Origin: Actinobacillus sp.
GTDB lineage: Bacteria; Pseudomonadota; Gammaproteobacteria; Enterobacterales; Pasteurellaceae
Direction of reading: 5' to 3'
DNA: 28,943 bases
Assembly: GCA_020026055.1 (NCBI GenBank)
Contig: JAHHRA010000023.1
Coordinates: forward strand, 1 to 28,943
Notes under the pieces: model-generated
What the model was told of the DNA's origin: nothing
What the model saw: the letters and a program-made list of their open reading frames with translations, nothing else
Databases searched by the model: none
Shown here: in pieces, positions 15,291 to 24,296 of the stretch
How the letters are laid out: each line of letters begins with the position of its first letter
How positions within the stretch are numbered: the stretch's first letter is position 1
Translations under genes and position numbers: made by a program

Positions 15291-16691
15291 ATGAAACAGC
15301 GTGATTTTGGAAAATATTATTTACAAGCTAGACGTCTTTCCGCACTAGCCTTCCCGATTTTCCTTGCTCAACTTTGTCAAACTTCAATGGCATTAGTAGA
15401 TACTATTATGTCGGGGCGAGTGAGTGCAACTGATTTAGCAGCAATTTCAGTGGCAGCTTCAATTTGGGCACCACTAGTGTTATTTGGTAATGGTTTATTA
15501 TTGGCGTTGCCACCGATTGTGTCTTATCTCAACGGTTCTGGACAGAGAGATAAAATTGCTCACCAAATTCGCCAAGGATTATGGTTAGTTTTGACGTTAG
15601 GGATAATAATTGGCACATTGATTTATAATGGCGACTATGTGCTCCAATATATGAAAGTTAAACCAGAAACCGCTAATATTTCAATAGGTTATCTTAAATT
15701 TATGGCATTTGGTGTACCGGGATATTTATTGTTGATAAATTTCCGTGGCTTAAATGATGGTATTTCTAAAACTAAGCCTGCGATGCTGATTGCTTTTTGT
15801 GGTTTGATGCTAAATATTCCACTGAATTACATATTTATTTACGGCAAACTTGGTATTCCTGCATTTGGTGCAGTCGGTTGTGGAATCGCAACAATGATAG
15901 TCAATTGGGCGATGGGGTTGTTGATGATGTTGTATTGCTACAATGTCCGTAGTCAACGTGATTTAAAAGTTTTCGCCCAATTATGGGAAAAACCTGATTT
16001 TCAAACTCTTGGGCAAATACTCAAACTTGGCTTACCAATTGCATTAGCGATTTTTAGTGAAGTCATGTTATTTACACTGAGTTCAATTTTACTTGCTCCG
16101 CTCGGTACCGATGTTGTTGATAGTCACCAAATTGCCTTGAGCACAAGCTCAGTGTTGTTCATTTTTCCACTAGCTTTAGGAATGGCTACGACTATTACAG
16201 TTGGACAACGCTTAGGTGAAGGTAAATTTAAATTAGCCAAACAAATCAGTTATTTATCTCTTGCAATGGGACAAGCAATGGCATTATTTTTAGCTATTAT
16301 GTTGCTCATTTTACGTTATGTAATAGCAAGTATTTTCGTTTCTGCTACAGAATTCCCTGAAGTTATTTTAATGGCAGGAAGTTTATTAATTATGACAGCG
16401 CTTTATCAATTTTCAGATTCTTTTCAAGTGATTAGTGTGGGGATCTTGCGTGGTTACAAAGACACTAAATCGATCTTAATTATCACAACATTTTGTTATT
16501 GGGGCATTGGCATTCCGCTTGGTTATACTCTTGCTCGTACTGACTGGCTCGTTCCTGCTTTAGGTGCAAAAGGTTTTTGGATATCTTATGTCGTTAGTCT
16601 CAGTATTGCTGCTTTCTTGCTGCTTATCCGCTTACGCAAACTGCAAGCTTTGTCAGACGATAAATTGCGAATGAAAGTTGCGAATGGCTAA
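15291..16691 (+). CDS. norM: MATE-family multidrug efflux pump NorM
   Basis: NorM exports cationic drugs, dyes and fluoroquinolones in exchange for sodium ions or protons. The 466-residue product has twelve hydrophobic helices in two related halves. The first half starts RRLSALAFPIFLAQLCQTSM, with the typical VDTIMSGRVSATDLAAIS in helix 2. The second half starts KLGLPIALAIFSEVMLFTLS, containing the conserved glutamate of helix 7, and has PLALGMATTITVGQRLGEG. A short charged C-terminal tail follows. The start is poorly marked by a ribosome site; AAACAG follows the ATG and GGAT lies 8 bases upstream. It diverges from ribE, an order also known in H. influenzae. Confidence 0.94.
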   Translation: MKQRDFGKYYLQARRLSALAFPIFLAQLCQTSMALVDTIMSGRVSATDLAAISVAASIWAPLVLFGNGLLLALPPIVSYLNGSGQRDKIAHQIRQGLWLVLTLGIIIGTLIYNGDYVLQYMKVKPETANISIGYLKFMAFGVPGYLLLINFRGLNDGISKTKPAMLIAFCGLMLNIPLNYIFIYGKLGIPAFGAVGCGIATMIVNWAMGLLMMLYCYNVRSQRDLKVFAQLWEKPDFQTLGQILKLGLPIALAIFSEVMLFTLSSILLAPLGTDVVDSHQIALSTSSVLFIFPLALGMATTITVGQRLGEGKFKLAKQISYLSLAMGQAMALFLAIMLLILRYVIASIFVSATEFPEVILMAGSLLIMTALYQFSDSFQVISVGILRGYKDTKSILIITTFCYWGIGIPLGYTLARTDWLVPALGAKGFWISYVVSLSIAAFLLLIRLRKLQALSDDKLRMKVANG

Positions 16692-16748
16692 GTCTTGCCA
16701 CTTAGAAAGAATAGAAAAAATGTTGATTTTCAGGGGACAAATATCATC

Positions 16749-16803
16749 ACGCCCGCAAAATCAGAAAAATTTTCCTAAAATACAAATTTTTGAAATTGGC
16801 GAC
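16749..16803. repeat. dispersed repeat between norM and gloC (copy C)
   Basis: ACGCCCGCAAAATCAG, then AAAAATTTTCC, shares core and tracts with copy A. An imperfect second arm follows (AAATTTTTGAAATTGGCG). Pairing of the arms gives a long but mismatched hairpin, which could end the norM transcript. Confidence 0.5.
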
Positions 16804-16879
16804 TAAGAAAACAGAATCTAACAAAATTGACTGATTTTGAAAACTGAATAAAAAAAAGAATAGAGAGAAAGGATATTTT

Positions 16880-17506
16880 ATGAGATTAGAATTGATTCCC
16901 GTCACGCCGTTTTACCAAAATTGCACTCTCCTTTGGGATGAGCAAGCAAATGCAGCTATTATTGATCCAGGCGGCGATGCTGAAAAAATTATCAAACGTG
17001 TCGAAACTTTAGGATTGCACATTAAAATGTTGCTTCTGACTCACGGACATTTAGATCACGTTGGTGCAGCGATGGAATTAAAGCATTATTTTAACGTCGA
17101 GATCTTAGGTTCACAGCAAGCAGATAAATTTTGGTTTGATGCTCTTAAACAACAAGCAGAAGAATTTGCTCTACCCAGCGTCTCTGCCTTTGAGCCTGAT
17201 CGTTGGTTGAACGATGGTGACGTTTTAAAAATTGGCAAGATCGTGCTAGACGTCCTGCATTTACCAGGACATACACCAGGACATATTGGCTTTATTAACA
17301 AAGCATACAATGTAGCATTTACAGGTGATGTACTTTTTAAACAAAGCATTGGTCGTACTGATTTTCCACAAAGCAATCACAATGATTTAATCCAATCCAT
17401 AAAAACTAAACTCTTTCCATTGGGAGATGAAATGATTATTATCGCAGGGCACGGACAGCCAACCACAATTGGTGAAGAAAAAAAACATAATCCTTATTTA
17501 GCTTAA
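16880..17506 (+). CDS. gloC: metallo-beta-lactamase-fold hydrolase, type II glyoxalase GloC (YcbL)
   Basis: The 208-residue product is a glyoxalase II of the YcbL/GloC group, which hydrolyses S-lactoylglutathione as the second step of methylglyoxal detoxification. It begins RLELIPVTPFYQNCTLLWDE, a group signature. The zinc-binding motif HGHLDH is near residues 55-60, and LPGHTPGHIG and FTGDVLFKQSIGRTDFP supply the other metal ligands, with the final histidine in IIAGHGQPT. It lacks the long C-terminal substrate-binding helices of GloB. AAAGGA precedes the start. The gene ends 15 bases before sucA, so it is probably cotranscribed with it. The same pairing occurs in H. influenzae. Confidence 0.9.
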   Translation: MRLELIPVTPFYQNCTLLWDEQANAAIIDPGGDAEKIIKRVETLGLHIKMLLLTHGHLDHVGAAMELKHYFNVEILGSQQADKFWFDALKQQAEEFALPSVSAFEPDRWLNDGDVLKIGKIVLDVLHLPGHTPGHIGFINKAYNVAFTGDVLFKQSIGRTDFPQSNHNDLIQSIKTKLFPLGDEMIIIAGHGQPTTIGEEKKHNPYLA

Positions 17507-17521
17507 ACAGGGGATGAAGAA

Positions 17522-20194
17522 GTGAATAAAAAAGATTGGCAAAATTGGCTTAAAAGCAGTGCCTTAACAAGTAGCAATCAGGCATATATTGAAGATTTGT
17601 ATGAAATTTATTTAACAGATGCATCTCAACTTGAACCAAGTTGGCAGAAAATTTTTGCCGAATTTCCGACCGTCAATTTGCCTCTCACGCCTTTGCGACA
17701 CCCAAACCTGCCGTCTGCCAAGTCACACACCACTACGCCAGCCAATTCGCTCGCATTTTTCCAACTCACAGAGCGTTACCGCACGCAAGGCTACCGCCAC
17801 GCCAATCTCAATCCACTCACTCCGCCTCCTGCACCAATTCGTGCTGAAATTACACTTACTTTCGCACAACAAGCTGAAATTGCTCAGCTTGAACGAGCCT
17901 ACTGCGGCACTTTGGCAGTAGAATTGATTCACCTCGAAGAAGTGCAACGGGCGTGGCTACAAGCACAATTTGAAGCCGAAACACCCGATTTTTCGGCTGC
18001 ACAACAACGGCAAATTTTAGAAGAACTCATCGCCGCCGAAGGGCTAGAACGCCACCTTGGCGCAAAATTTGCGGGTGCCAAACGCTTCTCGCTGGAAGGC
18101 GGCGACGCCTTTGTATTGCTAGTAAAATCACTTATCCGCCACGCCGCGTCAAATCAAATTTGCGAAATCGTTTTCGGCATGGCACACCGTGGGCGATTAA
18201 ATATGCTCGTCAACGTTTTCGGCAAAACGCCGCACGCCTTGTTCGCCGAATTTGCTGGCACTGCAACTTACTCAGGCTCGGGCGACGTCAAATATCATCA
18301 AGGTGCCTCCTGCGATTTTATGACCGAAAACGGCAGCGTGCACCTTAACCTCGCCTACAACCCATCACATTTAGAAATTGTCAGCCCTGTGATCCAAGGA
18401 GCCGTGCGTGCTCGACAAGATCGCATTGGCGATTGTGCACGCACGCAAGTCCTTCCTGTGACTGTCCATGGCGATTCTGCCATCGCTGGGCAGGGGATTG
18501 TGCAAGAAACGCTTAATATGGCGAAAACGCGTGGCTATGGCGTTGGCGGAACGGTGCGAATCGTGATCAATAATCAAATCGGCTTCACTACTTCCAACCC
18601 TGAAGATACGCGCTCCATGCCCAATTGCACGGATGTGGCTAAAATGATTGCCGCGCCAATCTTGCACGTCAATGCTGACGATCCCGAAGCAGTGGTACGT
18701 TGTGCACAACTCGCGGTTGCCTACCGCCAAACTTTCCACCAAGATATTTTCATCAATTTACTTTGCTACCGTCGCCACGGACATAACGAGGCTGATGAGC
18801 CTGCTTTAACTCAGCCGTTGATGTACCAACAAATCAAAAAACACCCCAGTGTGGTCCAACTTTACGCCGAACGCTTAAAGCTTGACGCAGCGACTTTGCA
18901 AACTTTAAAAGATCGCTACCGCCAAGGTTTAGAAGCCAATCAAACGATGGTCGCCGAATGGCGTCCTAGTGCCGACTCTGGCAAACATTGGGCGGAATTT
19001 TTTGACGAAAACGCAGGCGTGATCCCCCCGCTTGCTGCCGACCAATTTGACGCACTCGCCCATCAAATCACCCAAATTCCAGCCGAGCACCATTTGCATA
19101 ACCGCGTTCAAAAAGTCTATGCCGACCGCCAAGCCATGGCGGCTGGCGAAAAAGCGTTTGACTGGGGAATGGGGGAGACCATGGCGTACGCCAGTCTCTT
19201 ACAAGCGGGTTGGCACGTGCGAATTTCAGGTGAAGATGCAGGGCGTGCGACTTTTTCACACCGCCACGCCGCACTACACGACCAGAAAAACGCAGCGATC
19301 TATTTTCCTTTGCAACACCTTGCCAGTGAACAAGGACGCTTTGAAGTCTGGGATTCCGTGCTTTCTGAAGAAGGTGTCCTCGCTTTTGAATATGGCTACG
19401 CCAGCACCGACCCGTGCACGTTAACGGTTTGGGAAGCACAATTTGGTGATTTTGCTAACGGTGCCCAAATAGTGATCGATCAATTCATCAGTGCAAGCGA
19501 ACAAAAATGGGGAAGATTTTGTGGCTTAACGATGCTTCTCCCGCACGGCTACGAAGGGCAAGGTCCTGAACACTCTTCGGCACGCTTAGAACGTTATTTG
19601 CAACTTTGTGCTGAAAATAATCTCCGTGTTTGCATCCCAACGACGCCTGCACAAATTTATCATTTATTACGGCGTCAACAATTACAAACACCACGTCGTC
19701 CATTAATTGTGATATCGCCAAAATCTCTGCTCCGTCATCCGCAAGCGACTTCTACTCGTGAAGCATTTTTACACGGCGGCTACCAAACTCTTCTCGACGA
19801 TATCAACCTTGATAGTAATATGAAAACAAAAGTTCAACGCGTTGTACTTTGCTCAGGGAAAGTGTATTACGACCTCCTTGCCGAACGCCAAGCGTGCGAA
19901 TTAACATCAATTGCGCTCATCCGTCTTGAACAGCTTTACCCCTTCCCGAGTCAAGCCTTGGCGACATTGCTCACCCAATACCCTGCCGCGACAGAATTAA
20001 TTTGGTGCCAAGAGGAGCCGCAAAACCAAGGAGCGTGGACATTTGTGCAACCTTATTTGCAGCAAACTAAGTTTGCGACAATGACGCTTAGCTGCATTAG
20101 TCGCCCAGCGGCGGCGGCTACTGCTACTGGCGATGCTAAACGTCACCAAACTGAGCAACAAACTTTAGTTACTCAAACTTTAACACTTAACTAA
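17522..20194 (+). CDS. sucA: 2-oxoglutarate dehydrogenase E1 component
   Basis: SucA uses thiamine diphosphate to decarboxylate 2-oxoglutarate and pass the succinyl group to SucB. The 890-residue chain is shorter than E. coli SucA (933), mostly through a shorter linker after the N-terminal helix (WQNWLKSSALTSSNQAYIEDLYEIYL, the E2-docking region). Conserved blocks are GMAHRGRLNMLVNVFGK, VHGDSAIAGQGIVQETLNMA (ThDP/Mg site, about 317), RIVINNQIGFTTSN, CYRRHGHNEADEP, FSHRHAALHDQ and LLPHGYEGQGPEHSSARLER. The start is GTG, with AGGGGA about 8 bases ahead; the nearer ATG is out of frame. Base composition is uneven: about 30% G+C at the 5' end but 57% in 18061-18120 (34 of 60), against roughly 30% in recN. 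Repeats C and D flank the gloC-sucA unit. Confidence 0.96.
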   Translation: MNKKDWQNWLKSSALTSSNQAYIEDLYEIYLTDASQLEPSWQKIFAEFPTVNLPLTPLRHPNLPSAKSHTTTPANSLAFFQLTERYRTQGYRHANLNPLTPPPAPIRAEITLTFAQQAEIAQLERAYCGTLAVELIHLEEVQRAWLQAQFEAETPDFSAAQQRQILEELIAAEGLERHLGAKFAGAKRFSLEGGDAFVLLVKSLIRHAASNQICEIVFGMAHRGRLNMLVNVFGKTPHALFAEFAGTATYSGSGDVKYHQGASCDFMTENGSVHLNLAYNPSHLEIVSPVIQGAVRARQDRIGDCARTQVLPVTVHGDSAIAGQGIVQETLNMAKTRGYGVGGTVRIVINNQIGFTTSNPEDTRSMPNCTDVAKMIAAPILHVNADDPEAVVRCAQLAVAYRQTFHQDIFINLLCYRRHGHNEADEPALTQPLMYQQIKKHPSVVQLYAERLKLDAATLQTLKDRYRQGLEANQTMVAEWRPSADSGKHWAEFFDENAGVIPPLAADQFDALAHQITQIPAEHHLHNRVQKVYADRQAMAAGEKAFDWGMGETMAYASLLQAGWHVRISGEDAGRATFSHRHAALHDQKNAAIYFPLQHLASEQGRFEVWDSVLSEEGVLAFEYGYASTDPCTLTVWEAQFGDFANGAQIVIDQFISASEQKWGRFCGLTMLLPHGYEGQGPEHSSARLERYLQLCAENNLRVCIPTTPAQIYHLLRRQQLQTPRRPLIVISPKSLLRHPQATSTREAFLHGGYQTLLDDINLDSNMKTKVQRVVLCSGKVYYDLLAERQACELTSIALIRLEQLYPFPSQALATLLTQYPAATELIWCQEEPQNQGAWTFVQPYLQQTKFATMTLSCISRPAAAATATGDAKRHQTEQQTLVTQTLTLN

Positions 20195-20198
20195 ACAT

Positions 20199-20235
20199 GC
20201 TGATTTTTGGAAAATTTTGCTGAAAATTGAAGCGT
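20199..20235. repeat. dispersed repeat after sucA (copy D)
   Basis: GCTGATTTTTGGAAAATTTTGC, continuing GAAAATTGAAGCG, is a degraded form of the family: both A/T tracts are kept but the ACGCC end has become a CGCTTC-like sequence on the minus strand. It begins just past the sucA stop. Confidence 0.35.
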
Positions 20236-20295
20236 GAAAAACATAAGAAATGAAGCAAAAATAATTGTGATTAATGGAAAAATAAAAGAAAAATC

Positions 20296-20337
20296 ATGCC
20301 CCAAAATTAGAAAAATTTTCCCGATTTTAGTGGCGTA
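20296..20337. repeat. dispersed palindromic repeat between sucA and sucB (copy E)
   Basis: ATGCCCCAAAATTAG, AAAAATTTTCCC and GATTTTAGTGGCGT line up base for base with copy A at 5764, with a few changes in each arm. It forms an imperfect hairpin about 30 bases upstream of sucB. It may reduce read-through from sucA into sucB or shield the transcript from decay. Confidence 0.6.
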
Positions 20338-20367
20338 AAACAACTCTCTAACCCAAAAGGAAAGCCT

Positions 20368-21543
20368 ATGAAAAATATTGAAATTTTAAGTCCAACGCTT
20401 CCTGAATCTGTGGCGGATGCGACAGTTGTTGCGTGGCATAAACAAGTTGGTGAAACAGTACAAGTAGATGAAGTTATTGCCGAAATCGAGACTGATAAAG
20501 TCGTGTTAGAAGTGCCTGCAATTGCGGATGGCGTTTTAGTGGCGATTGTTGCACCTGTGGGGACGAGAGTAGTTAGCGATCAGTTATTGGGCGAGATTGA
20601 CACGACACAAGCAACGAATTTAACTGCTTCTGCCGCCGTGGCTGTCGCTACAACTCTCACTGAGAACAAGAAAATACGAGTTGAAACTGCCAGCAATAAC
20701 GATATGGGTCCTGCGGTGCGACGTTTGTTAGGTGCTAATGATTTGACACGAGACGATATTCAAGGGACAGGGGTGAATGGGCGGTTGACGCGCGACGATA
20801 TCCAACAATATTTGGCAGCACAAGTCCAGCCGTCGTGCAAACCACGTGAAGAGACGCGCGTGCCGATGAGCCGTTTGCGTCAACGTATTGCTGAACGGTT
20901 GTTGGAAGTCAATGCCAACACGGCTATGCTCACAACCTTTAACGAAGTTGATATGCTACCAATACAGAATTTGCGCAAAAAATATGGGGAAAAATTTGCT
21001 GAAAAACACGGCGTGAGACTGGGTTTTATGTCGTTTTATGTCAAAGCGGTGGTCGAGGCACTGAAGGCGTATCCGATCATTAACGCAACCATTGATGGCG
21101 ACGATATTGTTTACCATCATTATTTTGACATCAGCATTGCAGTGTCCACGCCGCGCGGATTAGTCACGCCAGTGATTCGCAACGCCGATCAAAAATCCAT
21201 GGCGGAAATCGAAGCGGAAATTAAATTGCTCGCTGAAAAAGGCAAACAGGGCAAGTTAAGCGTCGATGATCTTACAGGTGGCAACTTTACTATCACTAAT
21301 GGCGGCGTTTTCGGGTCATTGATGTCGACGCCGATTATTAATCCACCTCAAAGTGCCATTTTGGGCATGCACGCTATTCAAGACCGCCCGATTGCACGAA
21401 ATGGCGAAATCATTATTCGACCGATGATGTATCTGGCGTTGTCCTACGACCATCGCCTCATCGATGGCAAAGATAGCGTCGGTTTTTTAGTGACTGTGAA
21501 ATCCTTTTTAGAAGATCCTGCACGGATATTGCTAGCAATTTAA
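20368..21543 (+). CDS. sucB: 2-oxoglutarate dehydrogenase E2 (dihydrolipoyl succinyltransferase)
   Basis: SucB forms the core of the 2-oxoglutarate dehydrogenase complex and transfers the succinyl group to CoA. The 391 residues contain a lipoyl domain with the lipoylated lysine in EIETDKVVLEVP (Lys44), a short Ala/Thr-rich linker (about 75-105), the peripheral subunit-binding domain (GPAVRRLLGANDLTRDDIQ...) and the catalytic domain. The last has LTTFNEVDM, FMSFYVKAVVEAL, ITNGGVFGSLMSTPIINPPQ and SYDHRLIDGK, with the catalytic His362 and Asp366. AAGGAAA precedes the ATG. It follows sucA after 173 bases that hold two repeat copies. The gene for E3 (lpd) is not in the window. Like sucA it is richer in G+C than its neighbours. 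Confidence 0.96.
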   Translation: MKNIEILSPTLPESVADATVVAWHKQVGETVQVDEVIAEIETDKVVLEVPAIADGVLVAIVAPVGTRVVSDQLLGEIDTTQATNLTASAAVAVATTLTENKKIRVETASNNDMGPAVRRLLGANDLTRDDIQGTGVNGRLTRDDIQQYLAAQVQPSCKPREETRVPMSRLRQRIAERLLEVNANTAMLTTFNEVDMLPIQNLRKKYGEKFAEKHGVRLGFMSFYVKAVVEALKAYPIINATIDGDDIVYHHYFDISIAVSTPRGLVTPVIRNADQKSMAEIEAEIKLLAEKGKQGKLSVDDLTGGNFTITNGGVFGSLMSTPIINPPQSAILGMHAIQDRPIARNGEIIIRPMMYLALSYDHRLIDGKDSVGFLVTVKSFLEDPARILLAI

Positions 21544-21550
21544 CCACTAG

Positions 21551-21582
21551 AAAAGGATTTTGCAGCAAACAAAATCCTTTTT
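21551..21582 (+). terminator. Rho-independent terminator after sucB
   Basis: AAAAGGATTTTG (21551-21562) and CAAAATCCTTTT (21570-21581) are perfect arms around a 7-base loop, followed by TTA. It ends the suc transcript 8 bases after the stop codon. The TTG at 21560, which opens the longest yoaA frame, lies inside its left arm. Confidence 0.85.
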
Positions 21583-21601
21583 AGTAAGGATGTGGCACGA
21601 A

Positions 21602-23527
21602 ATGCACAATGCAGAAATCAGGAAAATTTTTACTAAAACGGGGGCGTTAGGGGCTGGAATTGAAGGATTTCAGCCACGAGCAGCGCAACTTGAAATGGCA
21701 TTTGCTGTGAGCAAAGCCATTGGCGAAAAGCAGACTTTAGTCGTTGAAGCTCCAACAGGAACAGGGAAGACATTTGCGTATTTGGTTCCAGCACTGTTAG
21801 CCAAAAAGAAAACTATTATTTCGACAGGCTCAAAAAACCTACAAGATCAATTGTTTAACCGTGATTTGCCGACAATTGTTGAGGCATTATCATTTTCAGG
21901 CAACGTGGCTTTGCTCAAAGGGCGTGCGAATTATCTGTGTTTAGAACGCTTGGATAATTTGATCGCACAAGGAGTAGTCGGCGATAAAAAAGTGTTGGCG
22001 GATCTGAAAAAAATTCGCCACTGGAATGCTCAAACCCAAACGGGAGATTTTGGCGAATGCACCAGCGTGGCTGAAGATAGCCCGATTTTTTCGCAATTAA
22101 TGAGTTCAACAGAAAGTTGTCTCGGTTCAGATTGTCCGAACTATGAGGAATGTTATGTGATGAAAGCACGCAAAAAGGCGTTGCAAGCAGATGTTGTCGT
22201 CATTAATCATCACTTATTTTTTGCGGATATGGCAGTGAAAGAAAATGGTTTTGGTGAGCTCATTCCGAATGCGGAAATTATTATTTTTGATGAAGCTCAT
22301 CAAGTGCCAGACATTGCTTCTCAATATTTTGGTGAAAGTCTTAGTAGCCGTCAGTTATTTGAATTTTGTCGTGATTTAATTTTGATTTATCGTACTGAGC
22401 TTAAAGATATGAAACAGCTTGAAGCAGTAGCAGAGAGTATTCATAAAGCTGTGCAAGATTTTCGACTTACATTAACTAATGAAAGTCAACGAGGGAATTG
22501 GCGAGATGTGATTTCACAAGAAGCAGTACGACAAGCACTCGCAGTGTGGCAGGCTAAATTAGCTTTCGCAAGTGAAGTTGTTGAAGCTGTATATAAGCGT
22601 TCGCAAACATTAGCTAATATTTTTGAGCGTTTGCTTGCTTTTCGTGAACGTTTGAGTCGGCTTTGTGCGACAGAAATTACAGGCTATTGCTATTGGTTTG
22701 AAACTTTTGGACGGCATTTTAGTTTAAATATCACTCCGCTTTCTGTTGCGGAGCGGTTTTCTCGTCAAATTGAAAAGCAGGAAACTGCATGGATTTTTAC
22801 TTCAGCCACTTTGGAAGTCGCAGGCAATTTCGATTATTTTTGCCAGCGGATGGGAGTTTATTCTAGTACACAATTATGCCTCAAAAGTCCGTTTAATTAT
22901 TCTAAGCAAGCACTGCTTTGCGTGCCACGTTACCTCCCACGCCCTAATTCTCCTAATATGCTAGACGAATTAGCTAAAATGCTGTTACCTGTGATTGAAG
23001 TGAATAATGGTCGCTGTTTTGTACTTTGTACTTCATATTTTATGATGCGTGGTTTTGCAGAATACTTTCGGGCAAATAGCGATCTGAATGTACTGTTGCA
23101 AGGTGAAACGACGAAAATGCAATTGTTAGATAAATTTATTCACGAAGAGAAAAGTGTACTTGTCGCGACAACGAGTTTTTGGGAAGGGATTGATGTGCGA
23201 GGTAAGGCATTATCATTAGTCATTATCGATAAATTACCGTTTACTGCACCAGATGAGCCATTATTACAAGCTCGGTTAGAGGATTGTCGTTTGCAAGGCG
23301 GTCATCCTTTTAATCAAATTCAACTCCCTGAAGCCGTGATTACATTAAAACAAGGTGTAGGAAGACTGATTCGAGATATGAATGATAAAGGTGTTGTGAT
23401 TATTTGTGATAGTCGCCTTGTAATGCAACGTTACGCTGTGACTTTTTTACAAAGTTTACCTGATGCAAAACGTACCCGTAGCTTGAACAACGTGGTAAAA
23501 TTTCTCATTTCAATACAAAATAAATAG
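21602..23527 (+). CDS. yoaA: DinG-family Fe-S helicase YoaA
   Basis: YoaA is an XPD/DinG-like 5'-to-3' DNA helicase that in E. coli works with the HolC clamp-loader subunit in repair of stalled forks. From ATG 21602 the protein has 641 residues, beginning MHNAEIRKIFTKTGALG. Walker A is EAPTGTGKT (about 50-58). The Fe-S cluster cysteines lie in NYLCLERL and CLGSDCPNYEECYVMKARK. VVINHHLFFADM, the DEAH box FDEAHQ, SATLEVAG and the C-terminal TTSFWEGIDVRG and GVGRLIRD helicase motifs follow in order. Starts at 21560 (TTG) and 21590 (ATG) are open, but the first lies in the sucB terminator and the second touches AAGG without spacing. The first codons overlap a dispersed repeat copy. tsaB follows after 8 bases. 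Confidence 0.93.
   Translation: MHNAEIRKIFTKTGALGAGIEGFQPRAAQLEMAFAVSKAIGEKQTLVVEAPTGTGKTFAYLVPALLAKKKTIISTGSKNLQDQLFNRDLPTIVEALSFSGNVALLKGRANYLCLERLDNLIAQGVVGDKKVLADLKKIRHWNAQTQTGDFGECTSVAEDSPIFSQLMSSTESCLGSDCPNYEECYVMKARKKALQADVVVINHHLFFADMAVKENGFGELIPNAEIIIFDEAHQVPDIASQYFGESLSSRQLFEFCRDLILIYRTELKDMKQLEAVAESIHKAVQDFRLTLTNESQRGNWRDVISQEAVRQALAVWQAKLAFASEVVEAVYKRSQTLANIFERLLAFRERLSRLCATEITGYCYWFETFGRHFSLNITPLSVAERFSRQIEKQETAWIFTSATLEVAGNFDYFCQRMGVYSSTQLCLKSPFNYSKQALLCVPRYLPRPNSPNMLDELAKMLLPVIEVNNGRCFVLCTSYFMMRGFAEYFRANSDLNVLLQGETTKMQLLDKFIHEEKSVLVATTSFWEGIDVRGKALSLVIIDKLPFTAPDEPLLQARLEDCRLQGGHPFNQIQLPEAVITLKQGVGRLIRDMNDKGVVIICDSRLVMQRYAVTFLQSLPDAKRTRSLNNVVKFLISIQNK
21613..21647 (-). repeat. 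dispersed repeat inside the yoaA 5' end (copy F)
   Basis: On the minus strand it reads ACGCCCCCGTTTTAGT, then AAAAATTTTCCTGATTT, which fits the family core (ACGCC), the two A/T tracts and the inner TTTTCCTGA. It encodes residues of the yoaA N terminus (EIRKIFTKTGA). Confidence 0.5.
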
Positions 23528-23535
23528 AGAGTAAT

Positions 23536-24270
23536 ATGGCAACTTTATTAGCATTAGATGCTTCAACGGAAGCTTGTTCCGTTGCTTTGCTTCATAATGG
23601 CGAAAAAACGAGTTTAGATGAGCTTGCAAATCGTGCTCATACGCAACGCATTTTGCCGATGATTGATAATCTTCTCTCGCAATCTGGGTTAAAATTAAAT
23701 CAAATGGATGCGATTGTCTTTGGGCAAGGACCTGGTAGTTTTACAGGGGTTCGTGTTGGTGCGGGGATTGTGCAAGGTTTAGCACTTGGTGCAGATTTGC
23801 CTGTAATTGGGATTTCAAATCTTGAAGCTATGGCACAACAAGCTTATGAACGACATAATGCAACTCAGGTGATGACAGCGATTGACGCTAGAATGAATGA
23901 AGTTTATTTTTCTCAAATTAAGCATCAACTGATTTGTTTACCCGATCAACTTGATAAGTTTTCGCAATGGGAGACTTTGATCGCAGAAGAAGTTGCTTCA
24001 CCAAAAGCCGTGATTAAACAATTAAGTGAAAATGCGACTTTAATGCAGGCTTCACATTGGCAGCGTGTTGGTACAGGATGGAATGTTTATTCCGAATTTT
24101 GGCACGTAGGTTTAGATTTAAATAGTGATATACTTTTGCCTTCGGCACGTTTTATGCTTTCGTTAGCATTACCAAAATTTTTACAAAAACAATGGCAAGA
24201 AGCAACATCAGTTGAACCTGTCTATTTGCGTAATCAAGTAACTTGGAAAAAATTACCTAATCGTGATTAA
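23536..24270 (+). CDS. tsaB: tRNA threonylcarbamoyladenosine biosynthesis protein TsaB
   Basis: TsaB (YeaZ) pairs with TsaD, TsaC and TsaE to make t6A37 in tRNAs that read ANN codons. The 244-residue chain has the ASKHA fold of the family: LLALDASTEACSVALLHNGE at the N terminus, ANRAHTQRILPMIDNLLSQ, then FGQGPGSFTGVRVGAGIVQGL near residues 66-86, and PVIGISNLEAMAQ. The last third is variable. It is slightly longer than E. coli TsaB (231). It lies 8 bases after yoaA and 26 before fadD in the same direction, an operon order kept in relatives. Confidence 0.94.
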   Translation: MATLLALDASTEACSVALLHNGEKTSLDELANRAHTQRILPMIDNLLSQSGLKLNQMDAIVFGQGPGSFTGVRVGAGIVQGLALGADLPVIGISNLEAMAQQAYERHNATQVMTAIDARMNEVYFSQIKHQLICLPDQLDKFSQWETLIAEEVASPKAVIKQLSENATLMQASHWQRVGTGWNVYSEFWHVGLDLNSDILLPSARFMLSLALPKFLQKQWQEATSVEPVYLRNQVTWKKLPNRD

Positions 24271-24296
24271 TATGAAGACTATTAAATGAGATAAAA

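Noticed and set aside
17619..19721. Many long ORFs on both strands inside sucA
   Set aside because: The GC-rich section of sucA has few stop codons in other frames; none of these has a ribosome site or family motif.
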